NCBI GenBank assembly: GCA_023389155.1
Contig: JAEWEV010000007.1
Span: forward strand, 62,001 to 126,000
Length of the DNA stretch: 64,000 nt
DNA from: Pseudomonadota bacterium
Lineage (GTDB): Bacteria; Pseudomonadota; Gammaproteobacteria; Burkholderiales; Burkholderiaceae_B
Direction of reading: 5' to 3'
Position numbers and translations under genes: made by a program. Below are positions 25,052-34,373 of this stretch, piece by piece (position 1 is the first letter of the stretch; every line of letters starts with the position of its first letter). The notes below the pieces were generated by a model, which saw only the letters and a program-made list of their open reading frames with translations, was not told the DNA's origin and ran no database searches.

Positions 25052-25322
25052 GCCTGTACACTAGCCTGTCGTACAAAAAGTCCGGCGCGCAGCAGACCAG
25101 ACAGTGTCTACTCCTGTATTTGCCCCACTGCATTGCGTCAGCAGCACGAAACCTGCAACCTCCGCGCACAACGCCCGCTGTGCCTGCCGGCACCAGACCG
25201 CCTCCGTCCCCAGCACGTGGCAGGACAAGGCAAGTCTTCCCAATATTTTACCTCGGGCACCCGGCGCAGAACATGTCCGCGACATCGATAGCCGCTACAA
25301 TGGATCCTTTTGGCGTAAAAGT

Positions 25323-26228
25323 ATGTGGTTTAAAAATCTGAGCGTTTACCGGCTATCTGCCGACTGGAAACCCACACAGGAAGAGCTTGAAGACAAGCTG
25401 GCAAAAGCCGCCTTCGTTCCTGGCAATAAATCGGATATGAACAGCATGGGTTGGGTACCCGCTCGGGAAAACGGTATGCTGGCGCACGCACTCAGTGGTC
25501 AGTACCTGTTATCGCTGCGTATCGAAAAGAAACTGTTACCTGCCACGGTGATCAATCAGTTTACGCGTGCCCGCGCCCAGGAAATTGAGGAACAGCAGGG
25601 ATACAAACCGGGCCGCAAGCAAATGCGTGAAATCAAGGAACAGGTCACCGAAACCTTGTTACCAAAGGCGTTCAGCATTTTTCGCGACACGCGCGTGTGG
25701 ATTGATACCCGGAATCACTGGCTGGTCATTGATGCTGCCTCAGCCACTAAAGCAGATGAAGTTATCGGCGCACTGGCCAAAGTCATTGATCCCCTTCCGC
25801 TAAAAAGCCTGTATACCGAACAGTCCCCCTCTGCAGCAATGACTGAATGGCTGCTTGCCGACGAAGCACCCGCCATGTTCTCAATTGACCAGGATACCGA
25901 GCTGCAATCTTCGTCAGAAAACAAGGCGACAATTCGTTACGTGCGCCAGAGTCCCGAAAAGGAAGACGTACAAAAGCACATCCAGTCCGGCAAGCAGTGT
26001 ACAAAACTGGCCCTGACCTGGTCTGATCGTATTTCCTTTGTGCTAGCCGACAATCTGATAATCAAGCGCATTGCACCGCTGGATATCCTCAAGGAGAATC
26101 AGGATCTGTCGTCTATGGATGAAGACGAGCGCTTTGATGCCGACATGACGCTGATGACCGCCGAGCTGGCCGGTCTGCTGGGTGCGCTTGTCGACGCGCT
26201 GGGTGGCGAAAAGCAGACTACCAAATGA
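25323..26228 (+). CDS. rdgC: Recombination-associated protein RdgC
   Basis: A ring-forming DNA-binding protein that restrains RecA-promoted strand exchange. The 301 residues are close to E. coli RdgC (303). Family features: MWFKNLSVYRLSADW at the start, NSMGWVPARENG, YLLSLRIEKKLLPATVINQF, QGYKPGRKQMREIKEQVTETLLPKAF, WIDTRNHWLVIDAASATKADEV and the C-terminal FDADMTLMTAELAGLLGALVDALGG. The frame is open from 25104, but conservation begins at 25323. The ribosome-binding site is weak. Its closeness to recA/recX fits the shared RecA pathway. Confidence 0.96.
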   Translation: MWFKNLSVYRLSADWKPTQEELEDKLAKAAFVPGNKSDMNSMGWVPARENGMLAHALSGQYLLSLRIEKKLLPATVINQFTRARAQEIEEQQGYKPGRKQMREIKEQVTETLLPKAFSIFRDTRVWIDTRNHWLVIDAASATKADEVIGALAKVIDPLPLKSLYTEQSPSAAMTEWLLADEAPAMFSIDQDTELQSSSENKATIRYVRQSPEKEDVQKHIQSGKQCTKLALTWSDRISFVLADNLIIKRIAPLDILKENQDLSSMDEDERFDADMTLMTAELAGLLGALVDALGGEKQTTK

Positions 26229-26249
26229 GGCACGCCATATAAAGCAAAA

Positions 26250-26280
26250 GGCGGTGCCTGGATGCACCGCCCCTGGTTTC
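26250..26280 (+). terminator. Probable terminator after rdgC
   Basis: A perfect 8-bp stem, GGCGGTGC (26250-26257) with GCACCGCC (26264-26271), 22 bases after the rdgC stop codon. It is followed by CCTGGTTTCCC, so the T-tract is poor. Confidence 0.55.
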
Positions 26281-26463
26281 CCGTCATGACGCAAACGCGT
26301 AACTAGCCCTGTATTATTGCGCCCTGGCTTACCGCCATGTTAGCAGGGCCGACATTTTCTGCATCGGCAAGTTTGCCGGGCAACAGTCATTGCAGGCGAC
26401 AAACAAGTCTTGCTCTGCCAGATGCAGCGACACACCGACAGTCAGGGCGCGCAACATCCAAAA

Positions 26464-26973
26464 TTAATGAAGATTGATGGTAACGGTATATGGTACCGGA
26501 GTTGCCTTATGCGCAATGGCTGCCTGTTCCTGACGGGTTTCCATATCCGTCTTGAACAGAATGCGCAATTCATACAGACCTTCCGAGGGGATGATGTACT
26601 CGGTGTCACGCTGCAGTGAATAGGCCTCCTGACCAAACAGGGCCAGGTCAATGGAAGGATCACCCTTCAGATTCACTTTCAGCTTCTGGTCCTTGAAGGC
26701 ACGAAACTGGTACGAGGAATAACCGGCACCAAGAATATAACCCGTGTACATAATGGAATGCTCGTTCAGGGGAAAGCGAACGCTCTGGGTCATGTTCGTT
26801 AGGGAATTGATGAGCGCTTCGTTGTGTTTTTCTTCCGCCGCCTGTTTGGCGGGAACCGGTTCTGCGACCGTTTCCACCACTTGCTTCTCTATGTATCCGA
26901 CAATAATGACGCTCAAAACCGTAACCAGGGCAATGAGCGCAATGAATTGTTTACTGAAGGAGTTCACACGCAT
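26464..26973 (-). CDS. Membrane-anchored periplasmic protein of unknown function
   Basis: 169 residues: a basic N-terminus and one membrane helix (residues 9-27, QFIALIALVTVLSVIIVGY), a helical spacer rich in Ala/Glu/Lys, then a beta-rich domain from about residue 65 (SVRFPLNEHSIMYTGYILGA, YSSYQFRAFKDQKLKVNL, PSEGLYELRILFKTDMETR). The pattern of a hydrophobic core strand, a xxKxQKLxVxL strand and a YELRI strand resembles beta-sandwich domains such as PPC or lysozyme-inhibitor folds. This is only a suggestion; I do not recognise the family. It stands alone between convergent rdgC and the uvrB gene on the same strand. AGGAG in the upstream bases supports the start. Confidence 0.7.
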   Translation of the reverse strand: MRVNSFSKQFIALIALVTVLSVIIVGYIEKQVVETVAEPVPAKQAAEEKHNEALINSLTNMTQSVRFPLNEHSIMYTGYILGAGYSSYQFRAFKDQKLKVNLKGDPSIDLALFGQEAYSLQRDTEYIIPSEGLYELRILFKTDMETRQEQAAIAHKATPVPYTVTINLH

Positions 26974-27118
26974 TTTTTGTCAGATCGAACTTGTTGAAAA
27001 ACGGACTGTATCATAACCTGATTTATAGACAGCTTACACTGCCCTATCTACCTGAATAAATTATTAAATATAGGGGCCACGCCGCCACCCTGGGGTAAGA
27101 CAACGTGAAGCGGTTCAA

Positions 27119-29140
27119 TTAGCGCAACAGAACCTTTTCCTTCAGCCTGTTGAGCTGATCCCTGGCTGCTGCTGCCTGCTCGAACTCCAGGTTGCGGGCG
27201 TGATCCTGCATCTGTTTCTCCAGCCGACGGATTTCCCGGGAAAGTGCCTTTTCATCTACCAGCAACGCTTCCAGGCGGATATCTTCTTCACTGGCGGTGT
27301 CCGGCGCGTCCTGAATGACACCATCGATCATTTCGCGAACCGATTTGCGCACGCCTTGCGGAGTGATCCCGTGTTCAGTATTGAAGGCGATCTGCAGATT
27401 GCGGCGTTTTTCCGTCTCCTTCATGGCGCGATGCATCGAGTCGGTGATCCTGTCTGCGTACAGAATTGCCCGCCCATTCAAATTGCGCGCAGCACGACCG
27501 ATTGTCTGGATCAGGCTGCGTTCGGAGCGCAGAAAGCCTTCTTTATCAGCGTCAAGAATGGCAACCAGGGACACCTCTGGAATATCCAGGCCCTCTCGCA
27601 ACAGGTTGATTCCCACCAGGATGTCGAAGTGGCCCAGTCGCAGGTCACGAATAATTTCCACTCGCTCAACCGTGTCGATATCCGAGTGCAGATATCGCAC
27701 CTTCATACCATTTTCGGTAAGGTAATCGGTCAGATCCTCTGCCATACGCTTGGTCAGTGTCGTCACCAATACCCGCTCACCTACTGCAATTCGCAACTTG
27801 GCCTCACCCAGCAGATCATCCACCTGGGTCAGCGCTGGTCGCACTTCGACCATGGGATCGACCAGGCCGGTAGGTCGCACGACCTGGCGTACGATATTAT
27901 CCGAATGCTCGTTCTCATAATCCGAAGGGGTTGCCGAAACAAATACGCTCTGGCGAACCCGCTGCTCGAACTCTTCCATTTTAAGCGGACGGTTATCCAT
28001 GGCGGACGGCAATCGGAAGCCGAACTGCACGAGCGTTTCCTTGCGTGAACGGTCTCCACGATACATGGCACGCAACTGCCCCATCATCCAGTGACTCTCA
28101 TCAAAGAACATCAGGGCATCCTGGGGCAAATAATCGATCAGCGTCGGTGGCGGCTCGCCGGGTGCTGCACCTGACAAATGACGGGAATAGTTTTCAATCC
28201 CCTTGCAGAATCCAAGTTCCTGTAGCATCTCGATATCAAAGCGAGTACGCTGCTCAATCCGCTGGGCCTCGACCAGCTGGTTGTTGTCCACAAAAAACTT
28301 GGTACGATCGCGCAGCTCTTCCTTGATAGTTTCGATTGCCCGCAGGACCGTATCGCGCGGTGTCACATAATGCGAGCTTGGGTAGACGGTGAATCTGGGA
28401 ACTCGCTGACGGATTTTTCCAGTCAGGGGATCGAACAGGTCTATGCTCTCGAGTTCGTCATCAAAAAGGCTCAGGCGAACGGCCAGCTCGGCACTTTCCG
28501 CCGGGAAAATATCAATGATCTCCCCGCGTACGCGGAAGGTACCTCTGGAAAAATCGACGTCATTGCGTTCATACTGCATGGAAACCAGGCGCGCCAGAAT
28601 TTCCTGGCGGGGCGTTCTGTCCCCCGTGCGCAATACCAACACCATGGCGTGGTAATCTCCCGGATTACCAATACCATATATACAGGAAACGGTTCCGACA
28701 ATAATCGTATCGCGCCGCTCAAGCAGGCTTTTTGTTGCCGACAGACGCATCTGTTCGATATGTTCATTGATGGAGGAATCCTTTTCGATGAACAGATCAC
28801 GCGTCGGTACGTAGGCTTCGGGTTGATAGTAATCGTAATAGGAAACGAAATACTCAACGGCGTTACGCGGAAAAAACTCCCGAAACTCGGAATACAGTTG
28901 TGCGGCCAGCGTTTTGTTGGGTGCCAACACCAGCGTGGGACGACCAAGCCGGGCAATCACATTGGCCATCGTGTAGGTCTTGCCCGATCCGGTCACGCCC
29001 AAAAGCGTCTGGTACATCAATCCATCGTCCACCCCTTGTGTCAAGGCTTCAATAGCAGCGGGCTGGTCTCCCGCGGGGGGGTAAGGCTGATATAGCTGAA
29101 ACGGGCTGTCGGGAAACTCGATAAATCCGGCTTCGCTCAT
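27119..29140 (-). CDS. uvrB: Excinuclease ABC subunit B (UvrB)
   Basis: The damage-verifying helicase-like subunit of nucleotide excision repair. The 673 residues match. Walker A LLGVTGSGKTYTMANV is near residue 45, the beta-hairpin region has YFVSYYDYYQPEAYVP, motif II region DYLPQDALMFFDESH, motif VI TIGRAARNLNGRAILYAD, and the C-terminal UVR domain RRLEKQMQDHARNLEFEQAAAARDQLNRL. It is divergent from the aminotransferase gene. I see no CTGT-N8-ACAG box in its short upstream region. Confidence 0.98.
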   Translation of the reverse strand: MSEAGFIEFPDSPFQLYQPYPPAGDQPAAIEALTQGVDDGLMYQTLLGVTGSGKTYTMANVIARLGRPTLVLAPNKTLAAQLYSEFREFFPRNAVEYFVSYYDYYQPEAYVPTRDLFIEKDSSINEHIEQMRLSATKSLLERRDTIIVGTVSCIYGIGNPGDYHAMVLVLRTGDRTPRQEILARLVSMQYERNDVDFSRGTFRVRGEIIDIFPAESAELAVRLSLFDDELESIDLFDPLTGKIRQRVPRFTVYPSSHYVTPRDTVLRAIETIKEELRDRTKFFVDNNQLVEAQRIEQRTRFDIEMLQELGFCKGIENYSRHLSGAAPGEPPPTLIDYLPQDALMFFDESHWMMGQLRAMYRGDRSRKETLVQFGFRLPSAMDNRPLKMEEFEQRVRQSVFVSATPSDYENEHSDNIVRQVVRPTGLVDPMVEVRPALTQVDDLLGEAKLRIAVGERVLVTTLTKRMAEDLTDYLTENGMKVRYLHSDIDTVERVEIIRDLRLGHFDILVGINLLREGLDIPEVSLVAILDADKEGFLRSERSLIQTIGRAARNLNGRAILYADRITDSMHRAMKETEKRRNLQIAFNTEHGITPQGVRKSVREMIDGVIQDAPDTASEEDIRLEALLVDEKALSREIRRLEKQMQDHARNLEFEQAAAARDQLNRLKEKVLLR

Positions 29141-29241
29141 AGATTGTGATCCAGGGGTTAAATTGGCACTGATTTAGGCGTACAATCGTCCATTATCCAC
29201 TTTATTTGACTCTCCCTGCAACCTTACCCTCATTTATAACG

Positions 29242-30441
29242 ATGACCACTCTTTTCAATGCCGTCGAGCTTGCCCCCCGCGATCCTATTCTGGGTCTGAA
29301 TGAACAGTACAACGCCGATACCCGTGACACCAAGGTAAACCTGGGTGTGGGTGTATATTACGATGACAATGGCAAGATTCCTCTGCTCAAGGCGGTCCAG
29401 GAAGCCGAACGCCAGCGCGTTGCTGCGCATGCCGCCCGCGGATACCTGCCTATTGAAGGTATCGTGAATTACAACAAGGGCGCTCAGGAACTGCTTTTTG
29501 GCAAAGATGCTGCGGTTATCTCCGAAGGCCGCGCCCTGACCTTTCAGGCGCTGGGTGGCACAGGCGCACTGAAAATCGGCGCTGACTTCCTCAAGCAGCT
29601 GCAACCGGCTGCAACCGTCTACATCAGCGATCCAAGCTGGGAGAATCACCGCGCCCTGTTTGAGCGCGCCGGCTTCAAGGTCGAAACGTACGCCTATTAT
29701 GATGCCGAGACACATGGCCTGAACTTCGACGGATTTGCTGCAGCCGTCAAAGCCATGCCGGAAGGATCCATTGTCGTGCTGCACGCATGCTGCCACAATC
29801 CTACCGGGGTGGATCCCACACAAGAACAATGGTCACAAATTGCAAACATCATCAAGGAACGCAAGCTGGTGCCATTTCTGGACATCGCCTACCAGGGCTT
29901 CGGTGAAGGCCTGCAGGAAGATGCTGCTGTGGTGCGTCTGTTTGCTGACCTGGGCATGTCAATGTTCATCAGTTCCTCTTTTTCCAAATCGTTTTCCCTG
30001 TACGGCGAACGTGTCGGTGCCCTCACCGTGGTGACAGCAGACAAGGACGAAGCCGCACGCGTGCTTAGCCAGATCAAGCGCGTAATCCGAACCAACTACT
30101 CCAACCCGCCTACTCACGGTGGCATGGTGGTAGCGCACATCCTGAATACACCGGAACTGTTTGCTCAGTGGGAAACCGAACTTGGCCAGATGCGTGATCG
30201 TATTCGTGACATGCGCAAGCAGCTTACCGACAAACTGGCTGCCGCGGGCGCCACACAGGACTTCAGTTTCGTAATGGATCAGCGCGGCATGTTTTCCTAT
30301 TCAGGATTGACCAAAGATCAGGTTGAACGCCTGCGCAATGAACATGGTATCTATGCAGTTGGTAGTGGTCGGATCTGCGTTGCAGCGCTTAACAGTCACA
30401 ATATCGATAGCGTAGTCAAGGCAATTGCTGCCGTACTTTAA
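29242..30441 (+). CDS. tyrB: Aromatic-amino-acid / aspartate aminotransferase (class I, PLP)
   Basis: A cytoplasmic transaminase using 2-oxoglutarate, of the AspC/TyrB type (Ia). The 399 residues match. Motifs: APRDPILGLNEQYNADTRD at the start, LGVGVYYDDNGKIPLL, GGTGALKIGADFL, HACCHNPTGVDPTQEQW, and the PLP lysine in SSSFSKSFSLYGERVGAL near residue 247, with the terminal substrate arginine in GSGRICVAAL. TyrB and AspC cannot be separated confidently from sequence alone. The ATG at 29242 is preferred over the frame start 12 codons earlier. Its terminator appears to be the lexA operator palindrome. Confidence 0.88.
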   Translation: MTTLFNAVELAPRDPILGLNEQYNADTRDTKVNLGVGVYYDDNGKIPLLKAVQEAERQRVAAHAARGYLPIEGIVNYNKGAQELLFGKDAAVISEGRALTFQALGGTGALKIGADFLKQLQPAATVYISDPSWENHRALFERAGFKVETYAYYDAETHGLNFDGFAAAVKAMPEGSIVVLHACCHNPTGVDPTQEQWSQIANIIKERKLVPFLDIAYQGFGEGLQEDAAVVRLFADLGMSMFISSSFSKSFSLYGERVGALTVVTADKDEAARVLSQIKRVIRTNYSNPPTHGGMVVAHILNTPELFAQWETELGQMRDRIRDMRKQLTDKLAAAGATQDFSFVMDQRGMFSYSGLTKDQVERLRNEHGIYAVGSGRICVAALNSHNIDSVVKAIAAVL

Positions 30442-30491
30442 GCCACAACGGGCAAATCCGCGGCCTGCAGGCAATTTGTCACTGAAAATGC

Positions 30492-30552
30492 TTGCCATTC
30501 GAGGATGAATGCGTCAGAATACGGACTGTATATACATACAGTCCGTTTTTTA
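30492..30552 (+). promoter_or_regulatory. lexA promoter and LexA operator, overlapping a terminator-like hairpin
   Basis: A perfect LexA consensus CTGTATATACATACAG occupies 30526-30541, inside a longer inverted repeat ACGGACTGTAT/ATACAGTCCGT (30521-30531 with 30536-30546... loop ATAC), followed at once by a T-run and TATT. A possible promoter is TTGCCA, a 17-base spacer and CAGAAT just upstream, so LexA would block it. The same DNA looks like an intrinsic terminator for the aminotransferase gene that ends at 30441. Confidence 0.8.
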
Positions 30553-30580
30553 TTATGCGTCATTTCGATTACGGGGAATC

Positions 30581-31264
30581 ATGAGCCTGAAACTCACCGC
30601 GCGACAGCAGGAAATTCTCAATCTGATCAAAGCCGCCGTTGATCGTACCGGCTTCCCACCCACGCGCGCAGAAATTGCTTCTGCGCTGGGTTTCAAATCG
30701 CCCAACGCGGCAGAAGATCATTTACGGGCACTGGCGCGAAAAGGCGCTATCACCCTTACCGCCGGCGCATCGCGTGGCATTCGTCTGGTAGAAGATGCCG
30801 ACTCATCTTTCGCGGCCTCTCCCGGGCATGGTTCGGATGGCAGCTCCGGTGTTTCCCTTTCTGACAGCCTGCGCCAGTTGCTGCTGCCAGTCGTTGGTAA
30901 AGTTGCAGCCGGCAGCCCCATACTGGCCACCGAGCACATCCATCGGGAACTCGCAGTAGACCCTTCCCTGTTCGAACAGGCGCCCGATTATCTGCTTACT
31001 GTCAAAGGCCAGAGTATGCAGAATATCGGCATCATGGATGGGGATCTGCTGGCGGTCAAACGCTCGCAGGATGCGCGCAATGGCCAGGTCGTCGTGGCAC
31101 GAATTGACGATGAAGTCACAGTGAAGCGTTTTAGTCGAAAGGGTCGAGCCATAGAATTGCTGCCCGAAAATGACGATTTTTCGCCGATTGTCGTGACAGA
31201 CGAAAATGATTTTGCCATCGAAGGGATTGCAGTCGGTCTTATCAGGCCGCATAATCTGCACTGA
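30581..31264 (+). CDS. lexA: SOS repressor LexA
   Basis: Represses DNA-damage genes and cleaves itself when RecA filaments form. 227 residues: winged HTH at 1-70 (LTARQQEILNLIKAAVDRTG, PTRAEIASALGFKSPNAAEDHL), a hinge of about 30 residues that is Ser/Gly-rich and a little longer than in E. coli (202 residues in total), then the S24 peptidase domain. The scissile bond is Ala110-Gly111 in GKVAAGSP, with catalytic Ser145 (VKGQSM) and Lys182 (DEVTVKRF). Start 30581 follows GGGGAA. It is autoregulated through the box at 30526-30541. Confidence 0.97.
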   Translation: MSLKLTARQQEILNLIKAAVDRTGFPPTRAEIASALGFKSPNAAEDHLRALARKGAITLTAGASRGIRLVEDADSSFAASPGHGSDGSSGVSLSDSLRQLLLPVVGKVAAGSPILATEHIHRELAVDPSLFEQAPDYLLTVKGQSMQNIGIMDGDLLAVKRSQDARNGQVVVARIDDEVTVKRFSRKGRAIELLPENDDFSPIVVTDENDFAIEGIAVGLIRPHNLH

Positions 31265-31282
31265 TTCCCTTTCGGTGCGGTT

Positions 31283-32473
31283 ATGAATGCCTGGCAACAA
31301 TTCAGAAAAGACTTTTCCACTTCGGCATTCATTGCAGGGTTGATTACCGTTCTGGTCTCCCTGACCGGTCCTGTTGCCATTATCATCCAGGCCGCCAAAA
31401 TGGGTGGGTTAAGCCAGATTCAACTCACCAGCTGGATCTGGGCCATGTCTATTACCAGCGGTGTTTGTGGGCTGTGGCTCAGTATTCGTTACCGCACTCC
31501 CATCGTCTGCGCCTTTTCAACGGGTGGGGCTGCGCTTTTGATTGACGCCCTTCCCAATTACTCCTATAACGACATCATCGGTGCCTATATCTTTGCCGCT
31601 CTTCTGGTTGTATTACTGGGCGTAAGCGGACTGTTTTCAAGGCTGATGCAGCACATTCCGCGCAGCATTGTCTCGGGTATGCTTGCCGGCATCCTGTTTG
31701 TGTTTGGCGCCCATCTGTTCGTTTCGCTACAGCAGGCGCCTGCGCTGGTATTACCCATTATCCTCGCCTATTTGATCATCAAACGCATCATTGCCCGATA
31801 CGCAGTACTGGCCGCTTTATTGACCGGTATTGTGGTGTGCATTCTGCTGGGGCAGCTCAATACCGATGTGCTGAGCTTCCGTTTTGTCATTCCTGAACTG
31901 ACCGTACCCGGTGTCTCCGTCTCCGCGCTGATTGGTGTGGGCGTGCCGCTGGCCTTTGTCGCACTGGCCTCGCAATACGCTCCGGGTGTAGCCGTTCTTC
32001 AGTCCAGCGGATACCACCACACACCGATCTCGCCACTCATTACCAAGACCGGCGTTTCTACCATTCTGTTTGCGCCTTTCGGCCTGCATGGAACGACTCT
32101 GGCAGCAATTACGGCTGCAATATGTACGGGCCCGGAATGCCACCCGGATCCACACCGGCGATACGTCGCAGCCGTCGTCTGCGGGGCGTTTTACATCTTT
32201 TTTGGATTGTTCGCGACCGTGGTGACCACGCTTTTCATCGCCATTCCCGAAACCTTCGTGGCGTCGCTGGCCGGCCTTGCTCTTTTGGGCGCACTCTCCT
32301 CTGGACTGGCCGGTGCGGTAGCCGATGAGTCCGAGCGTGAGGCTGGAGTCATTACGTTCCTGATGACAGCCTCGGGCGTGTCCTTTTTTGGTGTCGGCTC
32401 GGCCTTTTGGGGATTAATTGCAGGTGTGATCGCCTACGCCATTCTGATCTGGAAGCGCGGGCCCAGAAAATAA
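31283..32473 (+). CDS. benE: Benzoate/H+ symporter family transporter (BenE/YdcO)
   Basis: A 396-residue inner-membrane protein with about 11-12 hydrophobic helices and the BenE pattern: DFSTSAFIAGLITVLVSLTG at the start, SIRYRTPIVCAFSTGGAAL near residue 75, and GLHGTTLAAITAAICTGPECHPDP near residue 270. It belongs to the nucleobase/ascorbate-like fold. Benzoate is the named substrate for the family, but no aromatic catabolic genes are nearby, so the true substrate is open. It starts 19 bases after lexA and may be cotranscribed with it. Confidence 0.88.
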   Translation: MNAWQQFRKDFSTSAFIAGLITVLVSLTGPVAIIIQAAKMGGLSQIQLTSWIWAMSITSGVCGLWLSIRYRTPIVCAFSTGGAALLIDALPNYSYNDIIGAYIFAALLVVLLGVSGLFSRLMQHIPRSIVSGMLAGILFVFGAHLFVSLQQAPALVLPIILAYLIIKRIIARYAVLAALLTGIVVCILLGQLNTDVLSFRFVIPELTVPGVSVSALIGVGVPLAFVALASQYAPGVAVLQSSGYHHTPISPLITKTGVSTILFAPFGLHGTTLAAITAAICTGPECHPDPHRRYVAAVVCGAFYIFFGLFATVVTTLFIAIPETFVASLAGLALLGALSSGLAGAVADESEREAGVITFLMTASGVSFFGVGSAFWGLIAGVIAYAILIWKRGPRK

Positions 32474-32514
32474 CACACCGCTCCACGCTGTGTGGTGAAC
32501 GACACCGAGCGACC

Positions 32515-33108
32515 TTACATCAGTTCAGCACGGCAGGCGTTATATTGAACGGTGTAGCGGGCAGCCCTGTCCCGTACAATTTCTGCGGTTCTCATCAACC
32601 AGGCCTTGGACGTATAGGTCTGCCGGCGATACCCTCCCCAGCCTTCGTGATAGTTCAGATACTGGCCGTAGGCATCCCATTTGGAAGTCCCATTCAGCAC
32701 CTGGGCCTTGGACATATACCAGCCCATGAAATCCAGTGCATCCGCAAAATCATCGCGGCTCGCACCATGACCGATTTCGCGCTCATAATCGCTCCAGACT
32801 TCATCCTTAGCCTGGGCGTAACCATAGGCCGAGCTCACCCGCCCCCAGGGTATTACCCACAGCAGATAGTTTTTCGGTGGCTTGGCATCCTGGCGATAGG
32901 ATGACTCCTGGTACATCATGGCAAAGGGAACCGGAACGGGCACGCCCCATTTATTCTGCATCTCCAGCGCCGCAGTGTGCCATTTCGGCTTTTCTCTGAA
33001 AATTTCACACAAATCTTCGGCGTTTTTTGGAGGAGTTGTCGTGCAGCCCGCCAGTGCTAACACACCGGAAAGCATGCCAAATGTAACTATTGTTTTTAAT
33101 TGCAGCAT
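32515..33108 (-). CDS. Lytic transglycosylase-like (SLT domain) lipoprotein
   Basis: A 197-residue outer-membrane lipoprotein candidate: signal peptide with lipobox LAGC (cysteine near residue 22), then an SLT lysozyme-like domain. The catalytic glutamate is probably in AMMYQESSYRQDA near residue 66, followed by SSAYGYAQAKDEVWSDYER and FMGWYMSKAQVLNG, YLNYHEGWGGY. It would cleave peptidoglycan to anhydromuropeptides. A GTG four codons upstream is possible, but the ATG at 33108 gives a typical signal peptide and has GAGAAG close by. It is convergent with the BenE-type gene. Confidence 0.85.
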   Translation of the reverse strand: MLQLKTIVTFGMLSGVLALAGCTTTPPKNAEDLCEIFREKPKWHTAALEMQNKWGVPVPVPFAMMYQESSYRQDAKPPKNYLLWVIPWGRVSSAYGYAQAKDEVWSDYEREIGHGASRDDFADALDFMGWYMSKAQVLNGTSKWDAYGQYLNYHEGWGGYRRQTYTSKAWLMRTAEIVRDRAARYTVQYNACRAELM

Positions 33109-33218
33109 GGGACTTCTCACCTGTATTGCATATTTGCCACCATTGTAAAGAATATATTCTGGAAACCGAAAGAAATCATCTAGAATGACACCAACGTTAT
33201 CTATGCTTCGGCCCCACT

Positions 33219-34334
33219 ATGGCTTATCTGAACCGCTCGAGTATTTACTTTAATACCTTCATCATTATCCTGATTGCGGTCTCTCTCGCATTCTTCAAAT
33301 TGCTTGTGCCTTTTTACGGTGCCATCTTCTGGGCAATCGTGCTGGCCGTGCTTTTCCGTCCGCTGCAACTATGGATTCTGCAACGGATGCCGGGCAGAAA
33401 TACGATCGTATCCATTATCACCCTGATCATCTGTCTGCTGATCGCCATTATTCCGCTGATCCTGATCTTCATTTCGCTGATTAATGAATCCGTAATGCTC
33501 TATCAACGTATAGAATCCGGTCAATTCAATATCGGCGAGTACGCCGGACAGATCGCCAATGCCCTGCCGGAATCTGTCCGCGGATTTCTGGCACAGTTCG
33601 AAATCTATAACTTGTCATCCCTGTATGCCAAAGTATCATCCAGCATGATGCAGGCCAGCAAATATCTGGCAACCCAGGCCTTTGACATCGGGCAGAATTT
33701 CTTTTCATTCCTGGTCGAATTCGCGATCATGCTGTACCTGCTTTTCTTCCTGCTCAAAGACGGTTCGGCACTGACGCATCGTATCAAAAATCTGATTCCG
33801 CTTACCGACGAACACAAGCAATTTCTGTCCCACAAATTCAATACCGTCGTACGCGCCACCGTTAAAGGGAATGTGGTCATCGCTGCGGTACAAGGTCTGC
33901 TGGGTGGTTTGATATTCTGGATACTGGGCATTCAGGGCGCGTTGCTCTGGGGTGTAGTTATGGGTTTTCTGTCACTGCTGCCCGCAGTCGGCGCAGCAAT
34001 CGTATGGGCGCCAGTGGCCGTCTACTTCCTTGTTACCGGCAGCATCTGGAGCGGCATTATCCTGATCCTGTTCGGCGTTCTGGTCATTGGCCTGTCTGAT
34101 AATATTCTGCGCCCCCTGCTCGTCGGCAAAGACACCAAAATGCCTGACTATCTGGTGCTGATCTCGACGCTTGGCGGCCTTTCGCTGTTTGGTCTGACAG
34201 GCTTTGTCATCGGCCCTCTCATTGCGGCCATGTTTATTGCCATCTGGGATCTGTTCCCTGCCGCGGTTAATCTGAATGACAAAAACAAAGCCGTGCCGGT
34301 GACTCACCGGCGACCGCCTCCGCCTGCAAAATAA
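33219..34334 (+). CDS. AI-2E family transporter (YdiK/PerM-like permease)
   Basis: A 371-residue polytopic membrane protein of the AI-2E transporter superfamily. N-terminal helices (FNTFIIILIAVSLAFFKLLVPF, AIFWAIVLAVLFRPLQ) are followed by an amphipathic middle domain and the conserved C-terminal block AAVQGLLGGLIFWILGIQGALLWGVVMGFLSLLPAVGAAIVWAPVA, then LSDNILRPLLVGKDTKMPDYLVLISTLGGLSLFGLTGFVIGPLIAA. Family members move varied substrates or Na+/H+, so the specific role is unknown. A terminator lies 40 bases downstream. Confidence 0.88.
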   Translation: MAYLNRSSIYFNTFIIILIAVSLAFFKLLVPFYGAIFWAIVLAVLFRPLQLWILQRMPGRNTIVSIITLIICLLIAIIPLILIFISLINESVMLYQRIESGQFNIGEYAGQIANALPESVRGFLAQFEIYNLSSLYAKVSSSMMQASKYLATQAFDIGQNFFSFLVEFAIMLYLLFFLLKDGSALTHRIKNLIPLTDEHKQFLSHKFNTVVRATVKGNVVIAAVQGLLGGLIFWILGIQGALLWGVVMGFLSLLPAVGAAIVWAPVAVYFLVTGSIWSGIILILFGVLVIGLSDNILRPLLVGKDTKMPDYLVLISTLGGLSLFGLTGFVIGPLIAAMFIAIWDLFPAAVNLNDKNKAVPVTHRRPPPPAK

Positions 34335-34373
34335 GCAGAGAAATACGTAATACCTTGTTTCTAATGACGTTTT

